A DNA stretch of 64,000 bases from Luteolibacter arcticus (GCF_025950235.1 NZ_JAPDDT010000010.1:1-64000), one strand, 5' to 3'; numbered from the stretch's first letter, positions 32,117-41,015 are shown. Numbers and translations: made by a program. Notes: generated by a model not told the origin, from the letters alone.

Positions 32117-32299
32117 ATCATCAATCACCAATCTTTCAATCACCAATCGAAGTGTTTGGAAGAATGACGGCCTCGAGGCAAACGCGCTGCCACTCCTAGG
32201 AAAGGACGCCCGCGCTCTCAACAATCCGGTCCGCCGATGGCGATAGCCCTCTCTCTTTCAGGCACTCTGATTGGTGATTGGAAGATTGATGATTGGAGC
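32117..32299. repeat. Inverted CAATCACCAATC-type repeat element between hprK and ptsH
   Basis: The left arm (32117-32154) is made of degenerate AATCATCAATCACCAATC units; the right arm (32268-32299) is its reverse complement with one deletion. About 110 unrelated bases lie between them. The same kind of element recurs at 63687-63873. It sits between two convergent genes and could form a long imperfect hairpin. Confidence 0.65.
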
Positions 32300-32317
32300 T
32301 TGCGGCCTTAGCCGCCT

Positions 32318-32584
32318 TCACTCCTCCTCGAACTTCCGCCCGATCAGATCCGCCAGCGCATCGAGCGCGGCATCGGCGTCGGAGCCATCGGCCGCCACGC
32401 TGATGACCGATCCGTGGCCGGCGGCCAGCATCATGAGGCCCATGATGCTTTTGCCGTCAACTTCCTCGCCATCCTTCTCAACACGCACTTCCGACGAAAA
32501 GCGGCTGGCGGTTTTCACGAACTGGGCCGCGGGACGGGCGTGAATGCCGAGTTTGTTCTGGATAGTGAATTCGCGCTGCGGCAT
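32318..32584 (-). CDS. ptsH: Phosphocarrier protein HPr
   Basis: 88 aa from MPQREFTIQNKLGIHARPAA. The active-site His15 is in GIHARPAA, and the regulatory Ser46 in DGKSIMGLMMLAA matches the HprK target consensus. It accepts phosphate from enzyme I on His15. Divergent from ptsI (147 bases between the starts) and convergent with hprK. The 152-aa ORF is only an upstream extension into the ptsI promoter. Confidence 0.94.
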   Translation of the reverse strand: MPQREFTIQNKLGIHARPAAQFVKTASRFSSEVRVEKDGEEVDGKSIMGLMMLAAGHGSVISVAADGSDADAALDALADLIGRKFEEE

Positions 32585-32730
32585 CGGGATGGATCGTATC
32601 GTTCGGGACGGGCGGAGCCTAGGAGGTTGTCCCCCGTCCTTCCAAGGGATTTTTTCACTCCGGGCGGCCACTCTAATTTTTGTTCTTTGAAGGATGCCCT
32701 CATCCTCACAGCATCGGCCGAGAAACGCCG

Positions 32731-34488
32731 ATGCCCGACAAACAGGAAACCGTGCTTCAAGGCACCCCCGTATCACCGGGGATCGGGATCGGCCCGGTGC
32801 ATGTCGTGGCCCGCGGGTTCTCCGCGCCCGAGGTCTACGAGATTTCCGAAAAGGACGTCCCCGCCGAGCAGGACCGCTTCAAGGCGGCACTGGAGGAAAC
32901 CAAGATCCAGCTCGATGAACTACAGGAGCGCATCAAGGCGATCTCCGGCGAGGAAGAGAGCCGGATCTTCGAGGCTCACCTGATGGTACTGGAGGACCGC
33001 GCGATGCTCGGCCGCGTGGCCGAGGCCATTTCCACCCGCCGCCAGAATGCCGAATTCGCCTTCTACGCGGTGATGCAGCATTTCCTGGAAGCCATGCGCC
33101 GGGTGCCGGACCCGTATTTGCGCGAGCGCACCGCGGATCTGGAAGACGTCTGCCAGCGCGTGCTGCGAAATTTCCGCGAGGAAGAAGTGCCGCGCCACGC
33201 CGAGCCAGACGAGCAGCACATCCTGGTCGCCTACGATCTCACGCCGTCCGACACCGCTGCGATCAACCGCCGCCACGTGCTCGGCTTCGCGACCGAACTC
33301 GGCAGCGTGAACTCGCACACCGCCATCCTCGCCCGCTCGCTCGGGCTGCCGGCGATCGTCGGCGTCGAGGATGCCGTGCTCGACATCCGCACGCTCACCC
33401 CGGCGATCCTCGACGGCTACTCCGGCCGGCTGATTCTCCACCCTTCCGAGGAAACGCTGGCCCGCTACCGGGAACTGCAGGACCGCAAGGAACAGGTTCG
33501 CCGCGACCTCGAAGCCCAGCGCGACGAGGACACTACGACCACCGACGGCCGGGCCATCACGCTTTCCTCCAACATCGAGTTCCTCGACGAAATCGCTTTC
33601 GTGCAAAAGAGCGGCGCGAAAGGCGTGGGCCTCTACCGCACCGAATTCCTGCTGCTGGATGGCGAGGAAATGCCGGGCGAACTCGAGCAGTCGGAAGCCT
33701 ACACCCGGCTCGCCAAGGCGCTGGCACCCCACCCGGTGATCATCCGCACGCTGGATGCCGGCGGTGACAAGCTGCCGGTCGAGCCGCTCACCGAACCGGA
33801 ACCAAATCCTTTCCTCGGCTGGCGCGGCATCCGTGTCTCGCTCGATCGGCCCGGCATGTTCAAGGAGCAGCTCCGCGCCATCCTGCGCGCCAGCGCCCAT
33901 GGCAAGCTCGCCGTGATGTTCCCGCTGGTGTCCGGCCTGGGCGAAGTGCGCCGGGCCAAGGCCTACCTCCGGGAGTGCATGGACGAACTGTCCAGCCAAG
34001 GCGTGCCCTTCGACGAAAAGCTCGAGACCGGCGTGATGATCGAGGTGCCCAGCGCCGCCGTCATCGCCGACCTGATCGCGCCTGAGGTCGATTTCTTCTC
34101 CATCGGGACCAATGACCTGATCCAGTACACCGTGGCGGTGGACCGGGTGAACCACCACGTGGCCGAGCTTTACCGCCCGACCCATCCGGCCGTGGTGCGC
34201 CTGATCAAGCAAACCGTCGATGCCGCGGCGAATGCCGGCATCTGGACCGGGGTCTGCGGGGAAATGGCCGGCGACATCCGCCTCACACCGCTGATGCTGG
34301 GACTCGGCGTTCAGGAATTGTCGGTCGGCCCGCACCAAGTGCCGCGAGTCCGCCGGGCGATCCGGGCGCTCAGTCACGCCGAGTGCGTGGAGATGGCGAA
34401 CCTCGCCCTCAAGACCGCGCTGAGCCCGGAAATCATGAATGCCACGGTCGGTCTCGCGCGGAAGTATTACCCGGAGCTGCTCGATTAA
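32731..34488 (+). CDS. ptsI: Phosphoenolpyruvate-protein phosphotransferase (enzyme I)
   Basis: 585 aa from MPDKQETVLQGTPVSPGIGI. The phospho-His motif GSVNSHTAILARS is near residue 195, the PEP-binding region has KGVGLYRTEFLLLD, and PROSITE-like SIGTNDLIQYTVAVDR and GVCGEMAGD mark the C-terminal PEP domain. There is no N-terminal GAF domain, so it is a PtsI rather than a PtsP. With HPr and HprK but no EIIBC nearby, it probably works in carbon/nitrogen control or with unlinked EIIA. Start chosen by family alignment; a start 17 codons upstream is possible. Confidence 0.94.
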   Translation: MPDKQETVLQGTPVSPGIGIGPVHVVARGFSAPEVYEISEKDVPAEQDRFKAALEETKIQLDELQERIKAISGEEESRIFEAHLMVLEDRAMLGRVAEAISTRRQNAEFAFYAVMQHFLEAMRRVPDPYLRERTADLEDVCQRVLRNFREEEVPRHAEPDEQHILVAYDLTPSDTAAINRRHVLGFATELGSVNSHTAILARSLGLPAIVGVEDAVLDIRTLTPAILDGYSGRLILHPSEETLARYRELQDRKEQVRRDLEAQRDEDTTTTDGRAITLSSNIEFLDEIAFVQKSGAKGVGLYRTEFLLLDGEEMPGELEQSEAYTRLAKALAPHPVIIRTLDAGGDKLPVEPLTEPEPNPFLGWRGIRVSLDRPGMFKEQLRAILRASAHGKLAVMFPLVSGLGEVRRAKAYLRECMDELSSQGVPFDEKLETGVMIEVPSAAVIADLIAPEVDFFSIGTNDLIQYTVAVDRVNHHVAELYRPTHPAVVRLIKQTVDAAANAGIWTGVCGEMAGDIRLTPLMLGLGVQELSVGPHQVPRVRRAIRALSHAECVEMANLALKTALSPEIMNATVGLARKYYPELLD

Positions 34489-34529
34489 GGGCAACCCGGA
34501 CAGGCCAGCACTTTTTTCGGACGCCGCGG

Positions 34530-34612
34530 GCCTTGGAGTGCGGCGACTCGTCGCCGCTTTCAGGAGCGAGGCTTGCCGAGCAGGGTCAGCTGCCTTGTCG
34601 GCAGTTTTGCCT
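34530..34612. repeat. REP-like element with GCGGCGACTCGTCGCCGC palindrome
   Basis: An 18-base near-palindrome at 34540-34557 is followed by GAGCGAGGCTTGCC and a second small stem CTGCC/GGCAG with a TTTT tail (34590-34608). Translation of this stretch gives ALECGDSSPLSGA, a nonsense peptide I recall from many verrucomicrobial annotations, which suggests a common interspersed repeat. The second stem could also end ptsI transcription. Confidence 0.6.
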
Positions 34613-34670
34613 ACTCGCCATACCCCCGATTTCTGTGATCCTGCGGACGGCTTTTCTTTCCTGAACCGCA

Positions 34671-36299
34671 ATGCGCCGCATCTTCACGTGCCTTCTCTTC
34701 GCCTTCGCCACCGCAGCGGCGGAAATTCAGGTAATCCCACGCCCCGTGGACGTCCGCGAAACGGACACACGCCTGCACCTGACGAAGGGTGCCACGGTCC
34801 AGCTCGCCGACACGAAAACCAAGGACCTGGTGCTGGCCACGCTGTCGGAAGCCGCCGGCTTTCCGCTGGTCCCCGCTCTGGCGAGCAAGCCGGGCTCGAT
34901 CCAGTTCCTGCCTGCCACTACCCTGCCCGACCGCATTCCCGTCCCGAAGGGCGAGGGCTACGTGATCCGCATCACCGGAGAGGGGGCCAATGTCCACGCC
35001 GCCACCCCTGCCGGGCATTTCCATGGCCTGCAAACGCTGGCCCAACTGATCCGCTCGGGCGAACGCGACGGCCAAGGGGCCATCAGCCTGGGCGGCGCGC
35101 AGATTCTTGATGCCCCGCGGTTCGCCTGGCGTGGCTTCATGCTCGATGAAAGCCGCCATTTCACCGGCGAGGCCGGGGTGAAGCGGCTGCTCGATGGCAT
35201 GGCGCGCTACAAACTCAACCGCCTGCACTGGCACCTCACCGACTCGGCCGGCTGGCGGATCGAGATCAAAAAGTACCCGAAGCTCACCACCATCGGCGGC
35301 CGCGGCAACGAAAGCGATCGATCGGCAGACGCGCCGGCCCAGTTCTACACGCAGGAGCAGATCCGCGGGATCGTCGCCTACGCCAAGGAGCGCCACATCA
35401 CCATCGTTCCCGAAATCGACATGCCCGGCCACGCCGATGCGGCGGTGCTCGCCTATCCGGAGCACGACGGCGGGGGCTTCCTCCAGAAGGGCAACAAGGA
35501 CAAGTGGCCGCACTTCACCTTCAATCCCGCTAAGAAGGAGACGCTCTCCTTCCTCGATGACATCCTCAAGGAAGTCGCAGCGCTGTTCCCGGAAGCGGGC
35601 GTCATCCATGTCGGCGGCGATGAGGTCCACTTCGGCTGGCATGAGTGGCCCAAGCTGCAGGAAGTGCAGGCGCTGATGAAAAAGGAGCGGCTGAAGGACC
35701 TGGCCGCGGTCGAGACTTGGTTCATCCGGCGCATGTCGATGACGATCAATGGACTCCGCTTCCAAACCGGCGGCTGGGACGAGATCGCCTCCCGCGACCT
35801 TCCCCGCGACAAGTCCTTGGTTTTCTGGTGGCGTCACGACAAGCCGCAGGTCCTCCACGACGCGCTCAAGAACGACTACTCCGTGGTGCTGTGCCCTCGC
35901 CGCCCCTGCTACTTCGATTTCGTGCAGCACGACTCGCACAAGGTCGGCCGCCGCTGGGGTGGCTTCAATCCCCTCTCCGAAGTCTACGCCTTTCCCGCCG
36001 CGCTGAAGCTCTCCGCGGCCGATGAAAAGCAAGTCCGCGGCATCCAAGCCTGCTTGTGGACGGAAACCGCCGTCACCCAAGCACGCCGCGACTTCCTCAT
36101 CTGGCCCCGGTTGGTCGCATTGGCAGAGGCGGCATGGACGCCGGACTCGCGGAAGGATTTCTCCACCTTCGAGCAACGCCTGCCGGCCGAAATCGAATGG
36201 CTGCGGGCCAAGGGCATCAAGCCCTACGACCCATCCGCAAACTCACCCGAAATCGGCGACCTGGGAGCCAAGCCGGAGTATCCCGACAAGGCCGAGTGA
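34671..36299 (+). CDS. Beta-N-acetylhexosaminidase, GH20
   Basis: 542 aa with signal peptide (MRRIFTCLLFAFATAAAEIQ). The N-terminal GH20b-like domain (about 20-140) precedes the TIM barrel. The latter opens with FAWRGFMLDESRHF and has LNRLHWHLTDSAGWRIEIKK, VPEIDMPGHADAA, and the catalytic Asp-Glu pair in HVGGDEVHFGW (about 312-322). It removes terminal GlcNAc or GalNAc from glycans in the periplasm or outside the cell. A putative repeat element, not a promoter motif I can name, fills its upstream region. Confidence 0.92.
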   Translation: MRRIFTCLLFAFATAAAEIQVIPRPVDVRETDTRLHLTKGATVQLADTKTKDLVLATLSEAAGFPLVPALASKPGSIQFLPATTLPDRIPVPKGEGYVIRITGEGANVHAATPAGHFHGLQTLAQLIRSGERDGQGAISLGGAQILDAPRFAWRGFMLDESRHFTGEAGVKRLLDGMARYKLNRLHWHLTDSAGWRIEIKKYPKLTTIGGRGNESDRSADAPAQFYTQEQIRGIVAYAKERHITIVPEIDMPGHADAAVLAYPEHDGGGFLQKGNKDKWPHFTFNPAKKETLSFLDDILKEVAALFPEAGVIHVGGDEVHFGWHEWPKLQEVQALMKKERLKDLAAVETWFIRRMSMTINGLRFQTGGWDEIASRDLPRDKSLVFWWRHDKPQVLHDALKNDYSVVLCPRRPCYFDFVQHDSHKVGRRWGGFNPLSEVYAFPAALKLSAADEKQVRGIQACLWTETAVTQARRDFLIWPRLVALAEAAWTPDSRKDFSTFEQRLPAEIEWLRAKGIKPYDPSANSPEIGDLGAKPEYPDKAE

Positions 36300-36301
36300 A
36301 C

Positions 36302-36334
36302 TGGGAACGCGGAATTTATTCCGTCCCACTGGTC
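36302..36334. terminator. Possible bidirectional hairpin between convergent genes
   Basis: ACTGGGA...CGGAAT pairs with ATTCCG...TCCCA around a TT loop, with a 3-base bulge. It lies between the stop of the GH20 gene and the stop of the opposing helical-repeat gene, which it slightly overlaps. Weak T-rich flanks. Confidence 0.35.
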
Positions 36335-37634
36335 ACTTCTGCCGCTGCTGAAGCTCCTGCATGCGGTTCTGCACCCGCTCCGCCACATTCTGCGGCAGCG
36401 AGTTCTGACTGATCCACTGCGAGGCGGCGGCGTAGTCGCGGCGCAGCCAGCCATCGAGCATGCGGCCGTACATCCGCTCCTGCTGGTTCTCGTTGGAAAC
36501 CTTGCCGATGTAGTTCACCGCGATCTCCGGCGCTTCGCCGAAGGAGTGCCAGACGAACTGCTCGTAAACCCGGTCGTTCGCATCGCCTGCATTGGCGTCG
36601 AGGAAGGCCGCGGCGGCTTGTGGATCCTTCATCGCCATGCTGTTGGCTACCCCGCGCAAGGCATTGCTGCGGATATCCCCGGCGGGAAGACCCTTGTAGT
36701 AGGCCACCGCCGCATCCTTGTCCTGATCCATCCAAGTGGTGATCACGTCGTCCATCGTGCGGTCGGCAGCTTCGCCCGGATTCTGCATCAGCCAGGCGGC
36801 AGTGCCGGCCGGGTCCTTGGCCGCGAGCGACTCGGCGACACGCGCCATGGCTCCTTGCTTCAGGCCATCGTCGGCCATGGCGGCGGCCCAGGCCTTGGCT
36901 GCATCCGGGCCTTGGGCGAGAATGGTTGGCAGCAGCACGCCAAGCGCTTCGCCGCGTTCTTCAGAGAAAGGCATGCCCGCGAGAAGCTGCGACGCACGCG
37001 CCGGATCGGTGGAGGCGATTCCTTGGATCACGCCGATCATCCACGGATTACCTTCATCCTCCGACGCTTCGTGATTTTGCTCTGCCCAGCGGATTGCTCC
37101 TTCCGGATCGGTGGCGGCCCAAGACGTGAGGATGGTGTTGCGTGCGAAGCGGTTGCCGGTATTCGCGCTGGCGTATTCCAAGGCCTGCAGCGGATCCGTC
37201 TTTGCCCACGCGCTGAGCAGCATCGAGTACTCGGTCATCCGGCTCTCGGTCATCCCGAGCGAGCGAAACGACGCGATCACGGACTCAAATTCGGACGGGT
37301 CGATGGAATTTACGAAATCCAGCCACGCCTTGCTGCGCTCGATCGGGTCGGTGGTGCGCATCAGCGCTTCCATTTTCGCGAGCGCCTCCTCCCCCCGGAC
37401 CGTGCTGTTCTTTGCGGCGACGCGCTCGGCTAGGCTGCGGCGCGAAGAGCCGTTCTCGCCTGCTTCTCCCATCCCGCCGCGCTCGGAGAGCTTGGTCGGC
37501 ATGGCACCGTCGGAATTTCCCCCTGCGGTGGCACCTGCCGAACCCGGGGCGGTCATGCGACCGGCGATGAAAGCTCCGGCGCTGGCCACGACAAGGGCCC
37601 CGGCGACGGCGAGGTTGCGATTTTTCGAACTCAT
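36333..37634 (-). CDS. Anchored helical-repeat (TPR-like) protein
   Basis: 433 aa from MSSKNRNLAVAGALVVASAG. One N-terminal membrane anchor (about 9-25) is followed by a Gly/Ser-rich linker, and then ~8 alpha-helical repeats of 35-40 aa with the recurring pattern W(A)xxDPxxAxxWA (for example TSWAATDPEGAIRWAEQN, SLAAKDPAGTAAWLMQN, SMAMKDPQAAAAFLDAN). The repeats resemble Sel1/TPR-type scaffolds. Large families of such proteins occur in Verrucomicrobia. Function unknown; probably a periplasmic protein-binding scaffold. A longer N-terminus to 37739 is unlikely. Confidence 0.7.
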   Translation of the reverse strand: MSSKNRNLAVAGALVVASAGAFIAGRMTAPGSAGATAGGNSDGAMPTKLSERGGMGEAGENGSSRRSLAERVAAKNSTVRGEEALAKMEALMRTTDPIERSKAWLDFVNSIDPSEFESVIASFRSLGMTESRMTEYSMLLSAWAKTDPLQALEYASANTGNRFARNTILTSWAATDPEGAIRWAEQNHEASEDEGNPWMIGVIQGIASTDPARASQLLAGMPFSEERGEALGVLLPTILAQGPDAAKAWAAAMADDGLKQGAMARVAESLAAKDPAGTAAWLMQNPGEAADRTMDDVITTWMDQDKDAAVAYYKGLPAGDIRSNALRGVANSMAMKDPQAAAAFLDANAGDANDRVYEQFVWHSFGEAPEIAVNYIGKVSNENQQERMYGRMLDGWLRRDYAAASQWISQNSLPQNVAERVQNRMQELQQRQK

Positions 37635-37751
37635 GAAGAAGTGAAGGATAAACGCCGCACAGCGCGGAATTCGTTTGTTGGCGGCACAAGAGCACCGAAT
37701 GGCCGGCGATTCCAGCGCCATTCCCTGGCCGGATTCCACTCAAGGCACCCC

Positions 37752-39038
37752 CTATCCCTTCGGCGTGATCCCCGGGGGGTGCACGATGATCCGGGCCTCC
37801 GGATTGTCCCGCAGGTAGGCGAACGCCCAGCCGAGCAGCACCGACAGGCGGTTGCGGAAGCCGATCAGGAACGCGATGTGGATGAAAAGCCAGGCGCACC
37901 AGGCGAGGAAGCCGCGCATCCGCATCTTGCCGGCCTTCACCACGGCGTGATTCTTGCCGATGATGGCCATGAATCCCTTGTCGTAGTAGTAAAACTGGTC
38001 CCTTGGTCGGCCGTCGGCCTGCGCTTTCAGCAGCTTCGCGATGTGGCGGCCCATCTGCGTGGCGGCGGGGGCGAGGCCGGGGACGGGTTTGTCGTCGCCG
38101 TCATTCATCCGCACCAGGTCACCTGCCACGAAAACATGCGGCAGCCCGGGCAGCGACAGGTCGGGATTCGGGGTCACTCGCCCGGCCCGGTCGGCCAGCG
38201 GCACGCCAAGCATGGCGGTCAGCGGGTTCGCCTCGACGCCCGCGGCCCAGATGATCGCCTCCGACTCAAGCTGGGTGCCATCGGTGAAATGCAGGCGTCC
38301 GTGCTGCACGTCATCGACCCGCATTCCGGTCCAGACTTCCACTCCCAGCGTTTTCAAGCGCTGGCGGGCGTATTCGCTCTGGTCCTCGTCGAAGGCCTCC
38401 AGCACCCGCGCCGAGCCTTCGATCAAGATCACGCGCAGCGTTGAGGTGTCGATCCGGCGGAAATTCGACTTCAGCGAGCGGTGGACTAAGTCCGCAAAGG
38501 CGCCCGCCAACTCCACCCCGGTAGGTCCACCACCGACGATAGCCACGGTCATCAGACGCTTGCGCTCGACCTCGTCGGTGCTCAGTTCGGCGCGCTCCAG
38601 ATTCGATAGCACGGTGCGCCGGACCGCCTGGGCATCAGCCAGCGATTTCAAACCGAGCGTGTGCTGCGCCCATTCCTTTTTCCCGAAGAACGAGGTCTGC
38701 GCGCCGGCGGCAAGCAGCAGGTAGTCGAACTCATAATGCGTGCCCGAGCTGCCCGCGGCAGTCTTTGCCACCGTATCGAGCGCGGTGATCTCGTCCATCA
38801 GCACCGTCACATTCGGCGCGTCGGCCAGGATCTGGCGGATCGAGCGGGCAATATCCGGCGCGGCCAGCGACGCGGTCGCCACCTGATAAAGCAGCGGCTG
38901 GAACAGGTGGTGATTGGTCCGGTCCACCAGCGTCACGGAGAAGCGGGAATCGCCGGCCAGCGTGCGTGCGCATTCGAGGCCTGCGAAGCCTCCCCCGATG
39001 ATCAATACCCGGCTTACCTCCTTGTTCGTGGCTGCCAT
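37752..39038 (-). CDS. ndh: Type II NADH dehydrogenase
   Basis: 428 aa from MAATNKEVSRVLIIGGGFAG. FAD-binding GGGFAGLECA at about 14-23, second Rossmann VAIVGGGPTGVELAGAFADL (about 165-184), and TPNPDLSLPGLPHVFVAGD for FAD. A C-terminal hydrophobic stretch (about 375-410) probably anchors it to the inner membrane. It passes electrons from NADH to quinone without pumping protons. The longer ORF start at 39095 would put a CRP-like palindrome inside the coding sequence, so the internal ATG is preferred. Confidence 0.92.
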   Translation of the reverse strand: MAATNKEVSRVLIIGGGFAGLECARTLAGDSRFSVTLVDRTNHHLFQPLLYQVATASLAAPDIARSIRQILADAPNVTVLMDEITALDTVAKTAAGSSGTHYEFDYLLLAAGAQTSFFGKKEWAQHTLGLKSLADAQAVRRTVLSNLERAELSTDEVERKRLMTVAIVGGGPTGVELAGAFADLVHRSLKSNFRRIDTSTLRVILIEGSARVLEAFDEDQSEYARQRLKTLGVEVWTGMRVDDVQHGRLHFTDGTQLESEAIIWAAGVEANPLTAMLGVPLADRAGRVTPNPDLSLPGLPHVFVAGDLVRMNDGDDKPVPGLAPAATQMGRHIAKLLKAQADGRPRDQFYYYDKGFMAIIGKNHAVVKAGKMRMRGFLAWCAWLFIHIAFLIGFRNRLSVLLGWAFAYLRDNPEARIIVHPPGITPKG

Positions 39039-39075
39039 GCCACGAAGTTCGCAGCTTCCCGCCGGATTGCAATGG

Positions 39076-39101
39076 GAGCTTGTGAAAAATTTCACAAGCT
39101 C
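39076..39101. promoter_or_regulatory. CRP/FNR-type palindromic operator upstream of ndh
   Basis: A 26-base inverted repeat contains TGTGA-AAAATT-TCACA, an exact match to the CRP half-site spacing, extended to GAGCT/AGCTC on each side. Its centre lies 50 bases before the ndh ATG. A near-identical site is at 49019-49040. Confidence 0.65.
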
Positions 39102-39137
39102 GTATCCAACTTTACATCAACAACTTTCGATCAAACT

Positions 39138-41015
39138 CTATCTGCCATTGGGCACCAATGCCTGCCACTCTCCGCTGAGCAGTTCGGTCAGGCTGACGAC
39201 ACCCCGCACCCCGTCCCGCGAAGATTCCCCGGAGGGAGTGACCTGCGCGACGACCAATCCGGCGGCTAAGGCGGCGGCGACGCCATGGCGGCTGTCTTCA
39301 ATCGCCAGGCAGCGCGTGGGGCCGATTCCCAAGCGTCGGCAGGCGAGGAGGTAGAGGTCCGGCGCAGGCTTGCCCGCGACCACCTCATCTCCGGCGGCAC
39401 GAATGGTGAAGTAGCGGGCCAGTCCCGAAGCATGGAGGCAGAGGTCGATGTCCTCCCGGTCGCTGGAACTGGCGAGAGCGACCGGCACTCCGGCTTCCAA
39501 AAGCTCTTCAAGGAGCCCCGTGACACCCGGCAAGGGTGTGGGTGGCTCCTCATGGATGAGAACGCGCCATTCCTCCCGCCAACCCGCGCGGAAGCCCGCC
39601 AGGTCGAATCCCGACGGGGCCTTGGCCGCGAGGTAGTCCTCGATGTCATCATTCGAGCGCCCGATGAGCTCGCGGAAATACTCCTCCGTCGTCAGCTCGC
39701 CGCCTTGGCGGGCGAAGGCCTGCCGGTAGGCCCGGCAATAAACCGGCTCCGTGTCGAAGAGCGTGCCGTCCATGTCGAAGACCACGGCCCGCTCCGCGAC
39801 ATGGGTGGCGGGGGCGTCCGAGGCGGCGCGAAAATCGCTCGGTCGCTGGCCGGTCTCCGCCAGGAAAAAGCGGCTCAGCTCGTGGGCGGAACCGAATTGC
39901 ATGCGGCGCGCGATTTCCGCCAGCGTCAGCGACGGATCGCCTAACAAGTGCTTCAGATGCCGCACCCGCACCCGTTGGATTTCCTCCTTGGGCCCATGAC
40001 CGAGGGCAGCAGCGAAGCGCTCCTTGATGGTGGTCATGGAAAGCGAGGTGAGATCGGCGAGCTCAGCCACGCGGACCGCCTCGTGTGGTGCCCGCAAGCG
40101 GATATGGCGGACCAGTTCGCGGATCTCCGGATCGGTAATAGCCAGCATATCACTGGATTCGCGCGGCACCACCCGGCCGACCGGAACAATCCGCGCACCG
40201 GGCTCGACGGTCTCTCCCACCATCTGTCGCCGCAGGAGCTCCGCCGCCTGCCGACCGATCTCGCGCGCCGGGTGCTCGATGCTGCTGAGCGCCGGAAAGG
40301 TCGCGAAGCAGTAGTTGGGATCGTCGCCATAGCCGATCACCGCGAGCTGCTCCGGCACCTGCCGGCCTAGCATATCCGCCGCGCGCAGCACCACGGCAGC
40401 AAGCGAGTCATCGGCGACGAAAAGGCCAGAGGGTTGCGGCAGGCTTTCGAGAAACGCCATGACCTCGGTCTGCACCTCGCGCCAGCCGTGCGACTCCCAC
40501 AGCGGACGCCCGCGCAAGTAGTGGACCACCGGCTCGTGCTGATACTCCAGCAAGCCGGCGCGGAATCCTTTCAGACGTTGCCGGGCATAGACCCGCAGGC
40601 CGGGCGCGAACTGCTCCTCACGGTAAAACGTTTCGCCGCGGGCTAGGAAAGCGAAGTGCGCCAACTGGCACTCGATGAGATGGCGCGCCGCGAGACGGCC
40701 GATCTCGGGATTGTCCGGCACCACCCGCGGGTAGCCGAGATCCGGCCCTTCGGTGCTGGTCAGCACCACCGCCATTCCCCGCTCACGGTAGCTGGCGAGC
40801 TCGCGTTCGGTGGCGCGGAAAAGGATCAACCCGTCGCCCCGCCAATCCTTGTCGATCTTCACCGCCTCCATCTCGCCGAACGAGTCGTTCTCGGTGATCA
40901 ACCGCCACGATTCATGGCCCCGCATGAAATCCACCACGCCGCCGATGGTGCCCGGCCCGACCGCCGACCATTGGGGGAAGCGAACTCCTACGAGGTGTCT
41001 TGAAGTGGGAAACAT
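39138..41015 (-). CDS. XylR/AraC-type sugar regulator fused to a HAD hydrolase
   Basis: 625 aa, one uninterrupted frame. Residues ~1-285 are a periplasmic-binding-protein-like sensor (PEIGRLAARHLIECQLAHFAF, GLFVADDSLAAVVLRAADM, LAVIGYGDDPNYCFATFPAL), as in XylR. Residues ~292-395 are an AraC-type double HTH (LTSLSMTTIKERFAAALGHG and LTLAEIARRMQFGSAHELSR, FFLAETGQRPSDFR). Residues ~408-620 are a HAD of the beta-phosphoglucomutase subfamily: motif I FDMDGTLFDTEP, motif II ASSSDREDI, motif III/IV GKPAPDLYLLACRRLG and AIEDSRHGVAAALAAG. All catalytic residues look intact. A sugar-sensing regulator that may also handle its sugar phosphate; the fusion is unusual. Confidence 0.85.
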   Translation of the reverse strand: MFPTSRHLVGVRFPQWSAVGPGTIGGVVDFMRGHESWRLITENDSFGEMEAVKIDKDWRGDGLILFRATERELASYRERGMAVVLTSTEGPDLGYPRVVPDNPEIGRLAARHLIECQLAHFAFLARGETFYREEQFAPGLRVYARQRLKGFRAGLLEYQHEPVVHYLRGRPLWESHGWREVQTEVMAFLESLPQPSGLFVADDSLAAVVLRAADMLGRQVPEQLAVIGYGDDPNYCFATFPALSSIEHPAREIGRQAAELLRRQMVGETVEPGARIVPVGRVVPRESSDMLAITDPEIRELVRHIRLRAPHEAVRVAELADLTSLSMTTIKERFAAALGHGPKEEIQRVRVRHLKHLLGDPSLTLAEIARRMQFGSAHELSRFFLAETGQRPSDFRAASDAPATHVAERAVVFDMDGTLFDTEPVYCRAYRQAFARQGGELTTEEYFRELIGRSNDDIEDYLAAKAPSGFDLAGFRAGWREEWRVLIHEEPPTPLPGVTGLLEELLEAGVPVALASSSDREDIDLCLHASGLARYFTIRAAGDEVVAGKPAPDLYLLACRRLGIGPTRCLAIEDSRHGVAAALAAGLVVAQVTPSGESSRDGVRGVVSLTELLSGEWQALVPNGR

